Below are positions 1 to 7,405 of a stretch of 11,812 bases of DNA, in pieces. Origin of the DNA: Burkholderiales bacterium. GTDB taxonomy: Bacteria; Pseudomonadota; Gammaproteobacteria; Burkholderiales; SG8-41. The notes beneath the pieces are model-generated. The model was given only the letters and a program-made list of their open reading frames with translations, made no database searches and had not been told where the DNA came from. Numbering within the stretch: the stretch's first letter is position 1; the number at the start of each line of letters is the position of its first letter. A program made the position numbers and the translations under genes. The stretch lies in NCBI GenBank assembly GCA_005800795.1, contig SYEN01000367.1, positions 1 to 11,812 of the forward strand, in the 5' to 3' direction.

Positions 1-1
1 G

Positions 2-511
2 CAAAACCGCATGCGCTGGCCGCTGGAAGTGTTTCGCGCCATGCGTGCCGTGTGGCCGGCGGACAAATTCATGGGCGCAAAAATCTCCGGCAGCGATTTC
101 GCCGAGGGCGGCTGGACGCCGGATGATGCGGTGGTCTACGCGGGTGAACTGAAAAAAGCGGGTGCTTCGTTTGTCACAGTATCGGGTGGTGGCGTGGTGC
201 TGGATGCCAAGGTGCCCATCGGCCCTGGTTATCAGGTGCCGTTTGCGCAGCGCGTGAAGCAGGAAACGGGCATTTGCACGGGCGCGGTGGGCTTGATCAC
301 CGATCCGCATCAGGCGGAAGAAATATTGACCAGTGACAAGGCAGACTTCATTTCACTCGCGCGCGCGTTGCTGTTTAACCCGCGCTGGGGACAACACGCG
401 GCAGTGGCGCTGGGCATTACGGGTGACAGCATGCCGTACGCACCGCAGTACGATCGAGGTTCGCCCAAGTTGTGGCCGCCGGGTAAGACGTTGGGAAAGT
501 TGATCACTTAG
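2..511 (+). CDS. NADH:flavin oxidoreductase, Old Yellow Enzyme family (C-terminal part)
   Basis: The frame is open from the window edge, so the gene begins upstream; the first in-frame ATG (position 11) lies inside the family's conserved NR-x-R/W-x-LEV segment and is not the true start. The visible 169 residues are the second half of an FMN-binding TIM barrel of the YqjM-like Old Yellow Enzyme group. Seen: the strand with G-x-K-I-S-x-S-D-F, the SGGGVVLDAK loop, a GPGYQVPFAQRVK segment, the FMN-phosphate region GAVGLI, and ADFISLARALL-x-NPRW close to the C-terminus, followed by the usual APQYDRG tail. Members reduce activated C=C bonds or act as NAD(P)H-dependent flavin oxidoreductases in the cytoplasm; the substrate here is unknown. 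It reads in the same direction as the enolase-superfamily operon but is 412 nt away, so cotranscription is uncertain. The family assignment is firm; a specific role is not. Confidence 0.9.
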   Translation, partial: QNRMRWPLEVFRAMRAVWPADKFMGAKISGSDFAEGGWTPDDAVVYAGELKKAGASFVTVSGGGVVLDAKVPIGPGYQVPFAQRVKQETGICTGAVGLITDPHQAEEILTSDKADFISLARALLFNPRWGQHAAVALGITGDSMPYAPQYDRGSPKLWPPGKTLGKLIT

Positions 512-923
512 ACCCCCCAACAAAATGAAAATTCAGAGCGTCCGGGCCGCTCATGGACTTCCCTGTCCTGCACGCGGACGAGGGGACTGCATGGCTTTGG
601 TTTTGGGAGTTTTTGGTCAGGCGCGCTGAATTCTGGATCAATGGAATGCTGTGGCCACCGGTAACACTGCGGTAGGCTTGATCCCTGAAGCTCAAATCAA
701 TCTGCGCTATCCATTGGCGCGCGCGGGGATGCCACACAGGACGATGGCACGTTCCCCCATAGTCCAGAATATTGCGTATTGCGCCGCGCGGAATGGCAGG
801 CCCATAATCATCTTGCGATCGCAGGGCGCCAGGGGGTTGCCATGTAACGCCGCACTATGACGATGCTTTGGGGCGGCGCCGGTGATTTTAAAAACCATTA
901 AAAAACAATTACTTATATAGACG
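512..923. other. 412-nt intergenic gap, no recognised gene
   Basis: I see no convincing protein or RNA gene. Short open frames on both strands (for example 651-860 plus and 504-737 minus) have no ribosome binding site and no recognisable family. The last 40 nt (about 884-919) turn sharply AT-rich, with runs such as TTTTAAAAA and TATATA, just before the ATG at 924. This is where a promoter for the following operon would be expected, but no -35/-10 pair with normal spacing stands out. The gap may hold decayed sequence or an uncharacterised leader. Confidence 0.5.
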
Positions 924-2054
924 ATGAAAATCACCGAAGTCAAAGCCTACGCGCTTTCATTCAAACTCGAAAACGCGCCGCGCCGTGGTGTTGGCCAGCC
1001 AGTCAAAAAAGACACCGTTATCGTGCGTGTGAAAACCGAAGACGGCATTGTGGGCTATGGCGAAGCGCATCACGCGCTGGCGCCCACGCTGGTGGCTGAT
1101 CTGGTGAATACCAATCTTGCGCCCATCGTCGTCGGCTGCAATGCGATGGAAGTTGAAGAAATCTGGAATCGCATTTATCTCAAACAGGGGCAGACGCACG
1201 GACCGGGCAACGCGCTTTACAAGGCGCTGTCGGGCGTGGACGTAGCGCTGTGGGATGTGCGCGGCAAGGCATTAAAGCAGCCGGTGTACCGCTTGCTTGG
1301 CGGTGCGCGCAAAAAAATTCGAGCTTACGCAGGCGGCGTGTGCATGGGCTTTAAACCGCCACCGGCGTTGCTGGAAGAAGCGCAGAGCTTCGTCGACAAA
1401 GGTTTTACCGCGATTAAGCTGCGCATGGGCGACACGGTGGAAAACGATCTCGCGCGAGTCCGTGCGGTGCGTAAGGGTTTGGGCGACAAGGTTGATATTG
1501 CGGTGGACATGAACACGAGATATAGCTTTCTCGATTTGCAACGGGCTCTGCCGGGATTTGAGGAGTGCAAGGTGTTCTGGATCGAAGAGCCGTTCGCGCC
1601 GGATGCGATTGCCGACTACGCTCACTTCAACGCGCGCACGCACGTGCCGCTGGCGGGTGGCGAGAACCATTTCCTGCGCTATCAGGCGCGCGAACTGCTG
1701 GAACGCAAAGCGGTGGATGTGATCCAGCCTGATCCGTGCAAGGCTGGCGGCATTACCGAAAGCAAAAAGATCGCCGATCTTGCCGCAGCGTTCCGGCGCG
1801 CGTTTGCACCGCATGTGGGCATGAGTGCCATCGATTCAGCCGCGTGTGTGCATTTGTTGTGCGCGGCGTCGAACGCATTGATTTACGAGGCCGACGGCGC
1901 TGCGTTCAATCCGTTTCGCGATGACTTGTGTGCGGATTACCCGAAGATTGTCGATGGGTATGTCGAGCCCAACGAAAAGCCGGGGTTGGGGTTCGAGGTG
2001 GATGAGTCGCTGTTTGAGAAATGGCCAGGCATTCCAGGGCCTTGTTACATATAA
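924..2054 (+). CDS. Enolase-superfamily enzyme, mandelate racemase/muconate lactonizing type
   Basis: A 376-residue protein of normal length for the superfamily. The N-terminal capping domain (about 1-125) contains GIVGYGEA and ALSGVDVALWDVRGKALKQPVYRLLGG. The barrel follows with the catalytic set of the mandelate racemase subgroup: K165-L-R167 on the second strand; metal ligands D195 (VDMN), E221 or E222 (WIEEP) and E247 (GGEN); then D270 and H297 (APHVG) as the acid/base dyad; and E322 (YEADG) near the end. Such enzymes abstract a proton alpha to a carboxylate with Mg2+, giving racemisation, cycloisomerisation or dehydration of acid sugars. The second basic residue is Arg rather than the commoner Lys, so the exact reaction should not be guessed. 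There is no good Shine-Dalgarno before the ATG; the start rests on the conserved MKIT-x-V beginning. It is followed after 28 nt by three receptor genes and probably heads their operon. Confidence 0.9.
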   Translation: MKITEVKAYALSFKLENAPRRGVGQPVKKDTVIVRVKTEDGIVGYGEAHHALAPTLVADLVNTNLAPIVVGCNAMEVEEIWNRIYLKQGQTHGPGNALYKALSGVDVALWDVRGKALKQPVYRLLGGARKKIRAYAGGVCMGFKPPPALLEEAQSFVDKGFTAIKLRMGDTVENDLARVRAVRKGLGDKVDIAVDMNTRYSFLDLQRALPGFEECKVFWIEEPFAPDAIADYAHFNARTHVPLAGGENHFLRYQARELLERKAVDVIQPDPCKAGGITESKKIADLAAAFRRAFAPHVGMSAIDSAACVHLLCAASNALIYEADGAAFNPFRDDLCADYPKIVDGYVEPNEKPGLGFEVDESLFEKWPGIPGPCYI

Positions 2055-2082
2055 ATTCCTATAAAAATCGAGGAGAGGTTGC

Positions 2083-3129
2083 ATGTCACGCGATTGCGAA
2101 ATGGCCACTGATGTCGTTCACGGTCGGTACGCAAATGAGGCGGGGCCGATACGATTGCTGGTTGCAGCACTGGGTTTTTTCGCGCTGCTTGGGCAAAGTG
2201 CGAATGCAACTGCCGCTGAGTGGAAACCCGAGAAATTCGTAGAGATCGTGGTCAGCACGCCGCCCGGCAACGGCCCCGACCGCACCGCACGCGTGATGCA
2301 AGGCATCCTGCAGGAAAAAAAATACGTTGAGGTTCCGATCAATATCGGCAACAAGGTCGGCGGCGGCAGTGTGGTGGCCTACACATACCTTAACTCGCGC
2401 CCACCTGATGGCCACACGCTGATGATCGCCTCAAAGGCGCTGCTCACCAACCATATCGCCGGGCGCGGCCCAAGCTACACGGAGTTCACGCCGTTGGCGC
2501 ATTTGTTCGCCGAATACATGGTGGTGGCGGTAAAGCCCGATTCGTCGATCGCGAGCGGCAAGGATCTCGTGGAGCGCGTAAAGAAAAATCCGCAAAGCGT
2601 GAGCTTCGGTGTCGCCACCAGTCTGGGCAATCCGATTCACCAGTCAATGGCCACCCCGCTGCGGGCCGAGGGTGTGGACATCAAATCCCTGCGCAACGTG
2701 GTGTTCAACGCAGGCTCGGCGTCGATGGCGGCGATGATGGGCGGGCATATCGATGTGGTTGCCGTCACCGCCGCTATGGGCGTGCAGCTCATCGCGAACA
2801 AGCAAGTGCGCTTGCTCGCGGCTACATCGCCCAAGCGTTTGCATGGGGCACTTGCCGAGGTGCCGACCTGGCGCGATCTTGGCTACGATGCCGTCGTGTC
2901 GCAATGGCGCGGCGTGGTCGGGCCCAAAGGCATGAGTGAGGCGCAAATCGCGTTTTGGGAGCGTACGTTAAAACGCATGACCGAAGCTGAAGAGTGGGCG
3001 CGCGATCTCGACAAGAATTTCTGGAGCGCCGAGTTCATGGGCGCGCGCGAGATGCGCAAATACATGGATCGCGATAGCGTGGCGCTCAGAGTGTTTTTAG
3101 GCGACTTGGGATTGACGGATAAAAAATGA
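2083..3129 (+). CDS. Divergent Bug/TctC-family periplasmic solute-binding protein (receptor 1)
   Basis: A 348-residue secreted receptor of the tripartite tricarboxylate transporter (TTT) Bug family. A strong ribosome binding site, GAGGAGAGG at 2070-2078, lies 4 nt before the ATG. A long N-region of about 23 residues precedes a hydrophobic core (about 25-37) and an Ala-rich cleavage region (about 40-45), so export is expected. M7 is an alternative start giving a more usual signal length. The mature part aligns loosely with the family: the first ligand loop is P-P-G-N-G-P-D instead of the usual PGG-x-x-D, the second is G-x-K-V-G-G-G-S instead of NRPGA-x-x, and PPDGHTLM replaces PDGYTLL. These changes suggest a ligand different from its two downstream relatives. 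It overlaps the next gene by 4 nt (ATGA). No TctA/TctB membrane genes are nearby, which is usual for orphan Bug proteins in Betaproteobacteria. The ligand is unknown. Confidence 0.85.
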   Translation: MSRDCEMATDVVHGRYANEAGPIRLLVAALGFFALLGQSANATAAEWKPEKFVEIVVSTPPGNGPDRTARVMQGILQEKKYVEVPINIGNKVGGGSVVAYTYLNSRPPDGHTLMIASKALLTNHIAGRGPSYTEFTPLAHLFAEYMVVAVKPDSSIASGKDLVERVKKNPQSVSFGVATSLGNPIHQSMATPLRAEGVDIKSLRNVVFNAGSASMAAMMGGHIDVVAVTAAMGVQLIANKQVRLLAATSPKRLHGALAEVPTWRDLGYDAVVSQWRGVVGPKGMSEAQIAFWERTLKRMTEAEEWARDLDKNFWSAEFMGAREMRKYMDRDSVALRVFLGDLGLTDKK

Positions 3130-4124
3130 TTAAAATCAAATACTTACGATATTTGATGCTGGGGACGGTATGCGCGGTGAACGGCGGTGCGCACGCGCAA
3201 CGCACGGCGCCGGCAGATGCGCAGCAGCGGTACCCCAATAAACCGCTGCGCATCGTTGTCGGATTCACGCCCGGCGGCGCGGTGGATTTCATCGCGCGCT
3301 TGATGGGGCAAAAGTTGCACGAGCAATTCGGCCAACCGGTGGTGATCGAAAACCGCCCCGGCGCGGCCACCTCGATCGCGGCTGAACGTGTGGTGACCGC
3401 CGCGCCCGATGGTTATACCCTGCTGCTGATACCGATTTCAACCGCCGTGCAATCGGCGTTTCGCAAAAGCCTACCGTACGATTTAAAGCGCGATCTTGCC
3501 ACTGTAACGCAATTGGCCACCGGCCCGCTGGTGCTGCTGGTGAACCCCTCGCAGCCGGTGAAAAGCATGAAGGATTTCGCCGCTTACGCGCGCGAGCAGC
3601 AAGGCAAGCTCTCAGTTGCGTCGCCAGGCGTAGGCAGTGCCAACCATCTGGCGATGGAATTGCTCGCGGCGCGCCTGCAGTTCAAATACCTTCATGTGCC
3701 CTACAAAGGCGCGGGTGAAGCGGTGGTGGCTTTGGCCGCAGGGCAAACCATGGCATCGTTGCCCTCCGTGGCGGGCATGTTGCCGCTGGTGGAAACGGGC
3801 AAGGTGCGCGCGCTGGCAGTCACTACACTCAAGCGCGTCGCATCGCTGCCCAACACGCCCACCGTCGATGAAACCATTGTGCCGGGCTTCAACTACGGCG
3901 TGTGGTATGGCGTCAGCGTACCGGCAGCCACGCCGCGTGCAATCATCGACCGTTTGAATGCCGCGTTGACGAAAGCCGTGCAAATGCCTGACGTGCGCGA
4001 GGCGATGGACAAACAGGCGATGGTGCCGCAGACCGGCACCCCCGCGGAATTCGCGACACTGATCGCGCGCGAAATCGATCAGACAGCGAAGCTGATGCAG
4101 CTGGCGGGGATCAAGCCGGAATAA
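3126..4124 (+). CDS. Bug/TctC-family periplasmic solute-binding protein (receptor 2)
   Basis: A 332-residue protein, typical for the family. The start ATG overlaps the stop of the preceding receptor as ATGA (3126-3129), so translation is probably coupled. A signal peptide is clear: basic start, hydrophobic segment about 7-19, and an A-H-A cleavage site before Q25. Canonical Bug landmarks follow: YPNKPLRIVVGF, PGG-x-x-D with G50, G51 and D54, GQPVVIENRPGAA, AAPDGYTLL, LPYDL, SPGVGS-x-NHLA, VPYKGAGEAV, GKVRALAVT and TPAEFATLIAREI. The role is high-affinity periplasmic binding of a small, probably carboxylated, molecule for uptake or sensing. It is clearly paralogous to the next gene, from which it is separated by 17 nt. 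The ligand is not predictable from sequence alone. Confidence 0.93.
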   Translation: MIKIKYLRYLMLGTVCAVNGGAHAQRTAPADAQQRYPNKPLRIVVGFTPGGAVDFIARLMGQKLHEQFGQPVVIENRPGAATSIAAERVVTAAPDGYTLLLIPISTAVQSAFRKSLPYDLKRDLATVTQLATGPLVLLVNPSQPVKSMKDFAAYAREQQGKLSVASPGVGSANHLAMELLAARLQFKYLHVPYKGAGEAVVALAAGQTMASLPSVAGMLPLVETGKVRALAVTTLKRVASLPNTPTVDETIVPGFNYGVWYGVSVPAATPRAIIDRLNAALTKAVQMPDVREAMDKQAMVPQTGTPAEFATLIAREIDQTAKLMQLAGIKPE

Positions 4125-4141
4125 CTCTTAAGGAATTTAAG

Positions 4142-5122
4142 ATGTCGCACACCTTGCCCTTTCCCGTTGGATTTGCTCTGGGTGTGATCGCCTGTACGGC
4201 AGCTTCTCTGGCAGCGGCCCAAACCTATCCCGTCAAACCGGTGCGTATCGTCACAGGTTTCGCGCCGGGTGGCTCCACCGATGTCATTGCGCGGCTGGTT
4301 GGCAACAAACTTGCCGAGGTGTTGGGCCAGCCGTTTGTGATCGAACACCGGCCAGGTGCGGCAACGGCCATTGCCGCCGAACGCGTGGCAAGCGCGCCAC
4401 CAGATGGTTACACCTTGCTGCTGATCGCGGCCTCCACCACCTCGCAATCGGCGCTGCGGAAGAAAGCGCTGCCCTACGATCTGGAAAACGGTTTTGCGCA
4501 TATTTCGATGCTGGCCGTGGGGCCGTTCGTGCTGCTGGTGCATCCGTCGGTGCCGGTGAAGGATGTGAAAGCGTTGATCGCCCTGGCGCGCGCTCAGCCC
4601 GGCAAGTTGAATGTCGGGTCGCCGGGTGTTGGCAGTGTGAATCATCTGGCGGCGCTGTTGTTCAACCATCGTGCCAAACTCAGCATGACCTATGTGGCAT
4701 ACAAGGGTTCTGCGGAAGCTGTGGTGGCCGTGGCCTCGGGGCAGATCGATTTGAGTTTTCCCAGCGTACCGGCGGCGCTGCCACTGATGGCGCAACAACG
4801 TGTGCGCGCGCTGGCTGTCACCAGCGCGCAGCGTGTGCCGGTGATCAAGGACGTGCCGACCATAGCTGAAGCCGCACTGCCCGGCTACGAATATTCGGGG
4901 GCGTTGGGCCTGAGCGCGCCCGCCGGCACACCGCGCGAAATCATCGCGCGTTTGAATACCAGCATCGTCAAGGTGGTGAATACGCCGGAACTGCGCGAAG
5001 CAATAGCCAAAATTGGCTTCGAGGCACAGACCAGCACCGCCGAACAATACACGGCATTCATCAAAGACGATATCGCCAAGATTGCGGTGGCTGTGGCGGC
5101 GGCAGGTTTGAAAGTGGAGTGA
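4142..5122 (+). CDS. Bug/TctC-family periplasmic solute-binding protein (receptor 3)
   Basis: A 326-residue protein. An AAGGA ribosome binding site at 4130-4134 sits 7 nt before the ATG. The signal peptide runs to about residue 26 (A-A-A before Q27). Family landmarks include YPVKPVRIVTGFAPGG-x-x-D (G43, G44, D47), NRPGA-like HRPGAATAIAAERVA, PPDGYTLLL, LPYDL, SPGVGSVNHLA, YKGSAEAVVAVASGQ and RVRALAVTSAQR. It shares many blocks with the previous receptor that are not family-wide, for example RPGAAT-x-IAAERV and SPGVGS-x-NHLA, so the two probably arose by tandem duplication and then diverged. It is the last gene of the putative 924-5122 operon. Its stop codon is only 23 nt from the stop of the convergent MFS gene, and I see no clear intrinsic terminator between them. 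Confidence 0.93.
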   Translation: MSHTLPFPVGFALGVIACTAASLAAAQTYPVKPVRIVTGFAPGGSTDVIARLVGNKLAEVLGQPFVIEHRPGAATAIAAERVASAPPDGYTLLLIAASTTSQSALRKKALPYDLENGFAHISMLAVGPFVLLVHPSVPVKDVKALIALARAQPGKLNVGSPGVGSVNHLAALLFNHRAKLSMTYVAYKGSAEAVVAVASGQIDLSFPSVPAALPLMAQQRVRALAVTSAQRVPVIKDVPTIAEAALPGYEYSGALGLSAPAGTPREIIARLNTSIVKVVNTPELREAIAKIGFEAQTSTAEQYTAFIKDDIAKIAVAVAAAGLKVE

Positions 5123-5145
5123 GTGTGCACAGGTACGGGCGCCAA

Positions 5146-6408
5146 CTACCGGCGGCGCGCACGTTCATACCAACGCGACATCAGCTCCATGGCGATCCAC
5201 GACGCCGCGCAGGTGACCAGTAGCGCGTATTCCCCCGCGCGCCAGCCCCAGTGGTCGACGATCAACGCGAATAGTGCCGGTGCGGTGGCGTTGACCACCA
5301 CCACCGGTGTGGCGATCAACCCCAGCACCGTGCCATAGCCTTCCGCGCCGAACAGCGCCAGCGGCACTGCGCCACGCACAATGGTGATCACGCCCTGCGC
5401 AGCGCCCATCACCAGCGTGAACAGGACAATGGCAAAAAGATTGCCGCCCGCGAGAAGCAGCACCACGAACGACAGCGGCAGCACGCCGATGGCGATGCGG
5501 CCAACAGTCATGGCGCGCAGATGGCTGCCGAAAAAAATCTCTATAACCCGGCCGGCAAATTGCGCAAAACCCTTTAACGAAGCCACCCACACCGCAGCCA
5601 CCGCCGTGAGCCCAGCGGCTTCCAACAGCGGCACCAGATGCACCGACACCACGCCGAAAATAAATCCGTTGAGCGACATCACCAGGGCGAAGAGCACCAA
5701 CGCCATACGTCGTACGGCGCCGGTCAACGCCGGGCCGTCGCGTGCGGCCCGGGCTTTATCGGCAGGCGTGGCCGCTTTATTGGCGTCTTCGCGCCAGGCA
5801 AGGCCGAACCAGTTCAGCGGCAGGCACACCAGTAATTGAATTACTGCGAATACCACCAGCGTCTGCCGCCAGCCCAACGCTTCGTTGAGATAGTGTCCGA
5901 TCACCCAGAACACGGTTGAGGCAAAAGCACCAAACAGGGTCAGATACGAAATCGCCAGCCGCCCGCGCGAGGGCGCCACCTGCACCAGCGCGGCGAATGC
6001 TGCGTCGTAGAGCACCAGCCGCATGCCGATGCCGAGGAACGCCCACACCGCGAGATACTCAATCTCGCCTTGCACTCGCGACAGCGCGTAGAGGCCGAGC
6101 GACACCAGCGCCGTGCCGAGGGTCATCACGGCTCGAGCGCCGTATTGGTCGATCAGTTTTCCGGCCCAGGGCGACACCACGCCGATGGCGATCAGCCCGG
6201 CGGTGAAGCCGGAAAACACCAGACTGCGGCTCCAGCCGGTCTCGGCGATGATTGATGCTGCGAGTACGCCCAGACAATAATAGCTGGTGCCCCACGCCGT
6301 GATTTGTGCAACGCCAAGGGCACAAATGACTCTAAACAGCGGATCGGTGATGCGTGTGCGCCAGGGTGAACTCATCGCGAAATCACGGCAGGCAAGACCA
6401 CATTGCAC
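5146..6408 (-). CDS. MFS permease (major facilitator superfamily transporter)
   Basis: Up to 420 residues with roughly a dozen hydrophobic segments, an inner-membrane secondary transporter. The motif-A-like loop between helices 2 and 3 is visible as GKLIDQYGARAVMTLG. A polar, Ala/Lys/Asp-rich loop (about residues 208-230) separates the two halves, as expected for a 12-helix MFS protein, and the C-terminus ends in an Arg-rich tail. The start is ambiguous: the longest frame begins at 6408, but the ATG at 6375 (residue 12, MSSPWRTR) gives a more typical N-terminus; neither has a strong Shine-Dalgarno. It is transcribed away from the SDR gene and converges on receptor 3. In this setting it may import an organic acid or export a metabolite, but no substrate signature is seen. 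Confidence 0.88.
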   Translation of the reverse strand: MQCGLACRDFAMSSPWRTRITDPLFRVICALGVAQITAWGTSYYCLGVLAASIIAETGWSRSLVFSGFTAGLIAIGVVSPWAGKLIDQYGARAVMTLGTALVSLGLYALSRVQGEIEYLAVWAFLGIGMRLVLYDAAFAALVQVAPSRGRLAISYLTLFGAFASTVFWVIGHYLNEALGWRQTLVVFAVIQLLVCLPLNWFGLAWREDANKAATPADKARAARDGPALTGAVRRMALVLFALVMSLNGFIFGVVSVHLVPLLEAAGLTAVAAVWVASLKGFAQFAGRVIEIFFGSHLRAMTVGRIAIGVLPLSFVVLLLAGGNLFAIVLFTLVMGAAQGVITIVRGAVPLALFGAEGYGTVLGLIATPVVVVNATAPALFALIVDHWGWRAGEYALLVTCAASWIAMELMSRWYERARRR

Positions 6409-6426
6409 GCAGTATCCCGTGAACGT

Positions 6427-6458
6427 GTGACAATTTGAGCAAGGTTAAACCCTATAAT
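6427..6458 (+). promoter_or_regulatory. Probable sigma-70 promoter for the SDR-VOC genes
   Basis: A perfect TATAAT lies at 6453-6458 in the divergent intergenic region, about 100 nt before the SDR start. The -35 is less clear. GTGACA at 6427-6432 matches TTGACA in five of six bases, but the spacer is a long 20 nt. TTGAGC at 6435-6440 is only 12 nt away, too close to work with this -10. The -10 assignment is good; the -35 is tentative. Confidence 0.55.
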
Positions 6459-6480
6459 CGAGGAACACTGCAGGGGTGTG

Positions 6481-6506
6481 GCGCGTGAAATTGTAGTCGA
6501 ACGCGC
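6481..6506. promoter_or_regulatory. Inverted repeat downstream of the TATAAT box (possible operator or leader hairpin)
   Basis: GCGCGT at 6481-6486 and ACGCGC at 6501-6506 form a perfect 6-bp inverted repeat with a 14-nt spacer, about 23 nt downstream of the TATAAT box and so in the predicted 5' leader of the SDR gene. It could be a regulator site or a weak RNA hairpin. In GC-rich DNA such short arms also arise by chance. Confidence 0.2.
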
Positions 6507-6559
6507 GGTACCCGGCGAATCCCATCCCACTACGCGCATTCACCCGAGAGGAGCAGCAC

Positions 6560-7372
6560 ATGGCATTTGAAACCATCGCAAACGATTACGGCCTGATCGG
6601 CAAGGTGGCCATCGTATCGGGCGCGGGCGGCCCCGTCGGACAGGGTCTGCAAGAAGGCGTGACCAACGGCCGCGCCGCCGCGATTTTGCTGGCGCGCGCG
6701 GGGGCGAAAGTGTGCGTGGTGGGCCGCACGCAGGATCTCGCGCAGCACACGGTGGACATCATCAAAAAGGAAGGCGGCGAGGCGTTTGCGCATGTCGCCG
6801 ACGTGACGCAGGAATCGCACTGCCGTGCCGCTGTGGAAGCCACGCTGGCAAAGTATGGCCGCCTCGATTGTCTGGACAATAACGTTGGGCGCAGCGCGCC
6901 GGGCGACGTCACCGAAATGAGCATGGCCGAATGGCGCGACATGTTCGCGCTAAACGTCGACAGCATGATGATGATGTGCAAATTCGCGATCCCCGCAATG
7001 GCGAAAAACGGCGGCGGCGCCATTGTAAATATCGGCTCGCTGCGCAGCATTCGCCCGCAGAAATCCACTGTGTATTCGGTGACCAAGGGCGCGGTGGTCG
7101 CGCTGACCTCCACGCTTGCTGCCGATCATGGCGCACAGGGCATCCGGGCCAACTGCATTATTCTCGGCCCGGTGTTTACCCCCAACATCAACCGCAATCT
7201 CACGCCGGAACGCCGGCAGAAGCGCGCCGAGGCCTCGCTGATGAAACGTGAGGGCACGGGTTGGGACACGGGTCAGCTTGCGCGTTTTTTGTTGTCGGAT
7301 CAGTCCAAGTTCATGACGGGGCAGAGTATCTGTTTGGATGGTGGAGCATCGATTGTTGGGCCATCGCGATAA
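6560..7372 (+). CDS. SDR family NAD(P)-dependent oxidoreductase
   Basis: A 270-residue classical short-chain dehydrogenase/reductase. GAGAGGAG at 6546-6553 is a strong ribosome binding site 6 nt before the ATG. The Rossmann nucleotide loop is S-G-A-G-G-P-V-G-Q-G (20-29), followed by a small insertion (EGVTNGRAAA) before the second strand. ADVT (80-83) contacts the adenine ring, NNVG (107-110) replaces the usual NNAG, and the catalytic set is N132, S160, Y172 and K176 (Y-S-V-T-K). The end has LLSDQSKFMTGQSICLDGG, typical of tetrameric family members. R56 after the second strand hints at NADP preference, which is inference. It oxidises or reduces a hydroxyl/carbonyl group in the cytoplasm; the substrate is unknown. 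The VOC gene follows 33 nt later, so the two probably act in one pathway. Confidence 0.92.
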   Translation: MAFETIANDYGLIGKVAIVSGAGGPVGQGLQEGVTNGRAAAILLARAGAKVCVVGRTQDLAQHTVDIIKKEGGEAFAHVADVTQESHCRAAVEATLAKYGRLDCLDNNVGRSAPGDVTEMSMAEWRDMFALNVDSMMMMCKFAIPAMAKNGGGAIVNIGSLRSIRPQKSTVYSVTKGAVVALTSTLAADHGAQGIRANCIILGPVFTPNINRNLTPERRQKRAEASLMKREGTGWDTGQLARFLLSDQSKFMTGQSICLDGGASIVGPSR

Positions 7373-7405
7373 TGCCTGCTACTAATTTTTAGAAAGAATA
7401 CCGGC

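Noticed and set aside
4079..5047. 322-codon open frame on the minus strand
   Set aside because: It lies opposite receptor 3, has a His/Arg/Gln-rich composition typical of an antisense shadow in GC-rich DNA, and shows no family motif.
5123..5160. Bidirectional terminator between receptor 3 and the convergent MFS gene
   Set aside because: Only a weak 5-bp GC stem can be drawn and there is no T tract on either strand.
6435..6458. TTGAGC as the -35 for the TATAAT box
   Set aside because: The spacer is only 12 nt, too short for a sigma-70 promoter.
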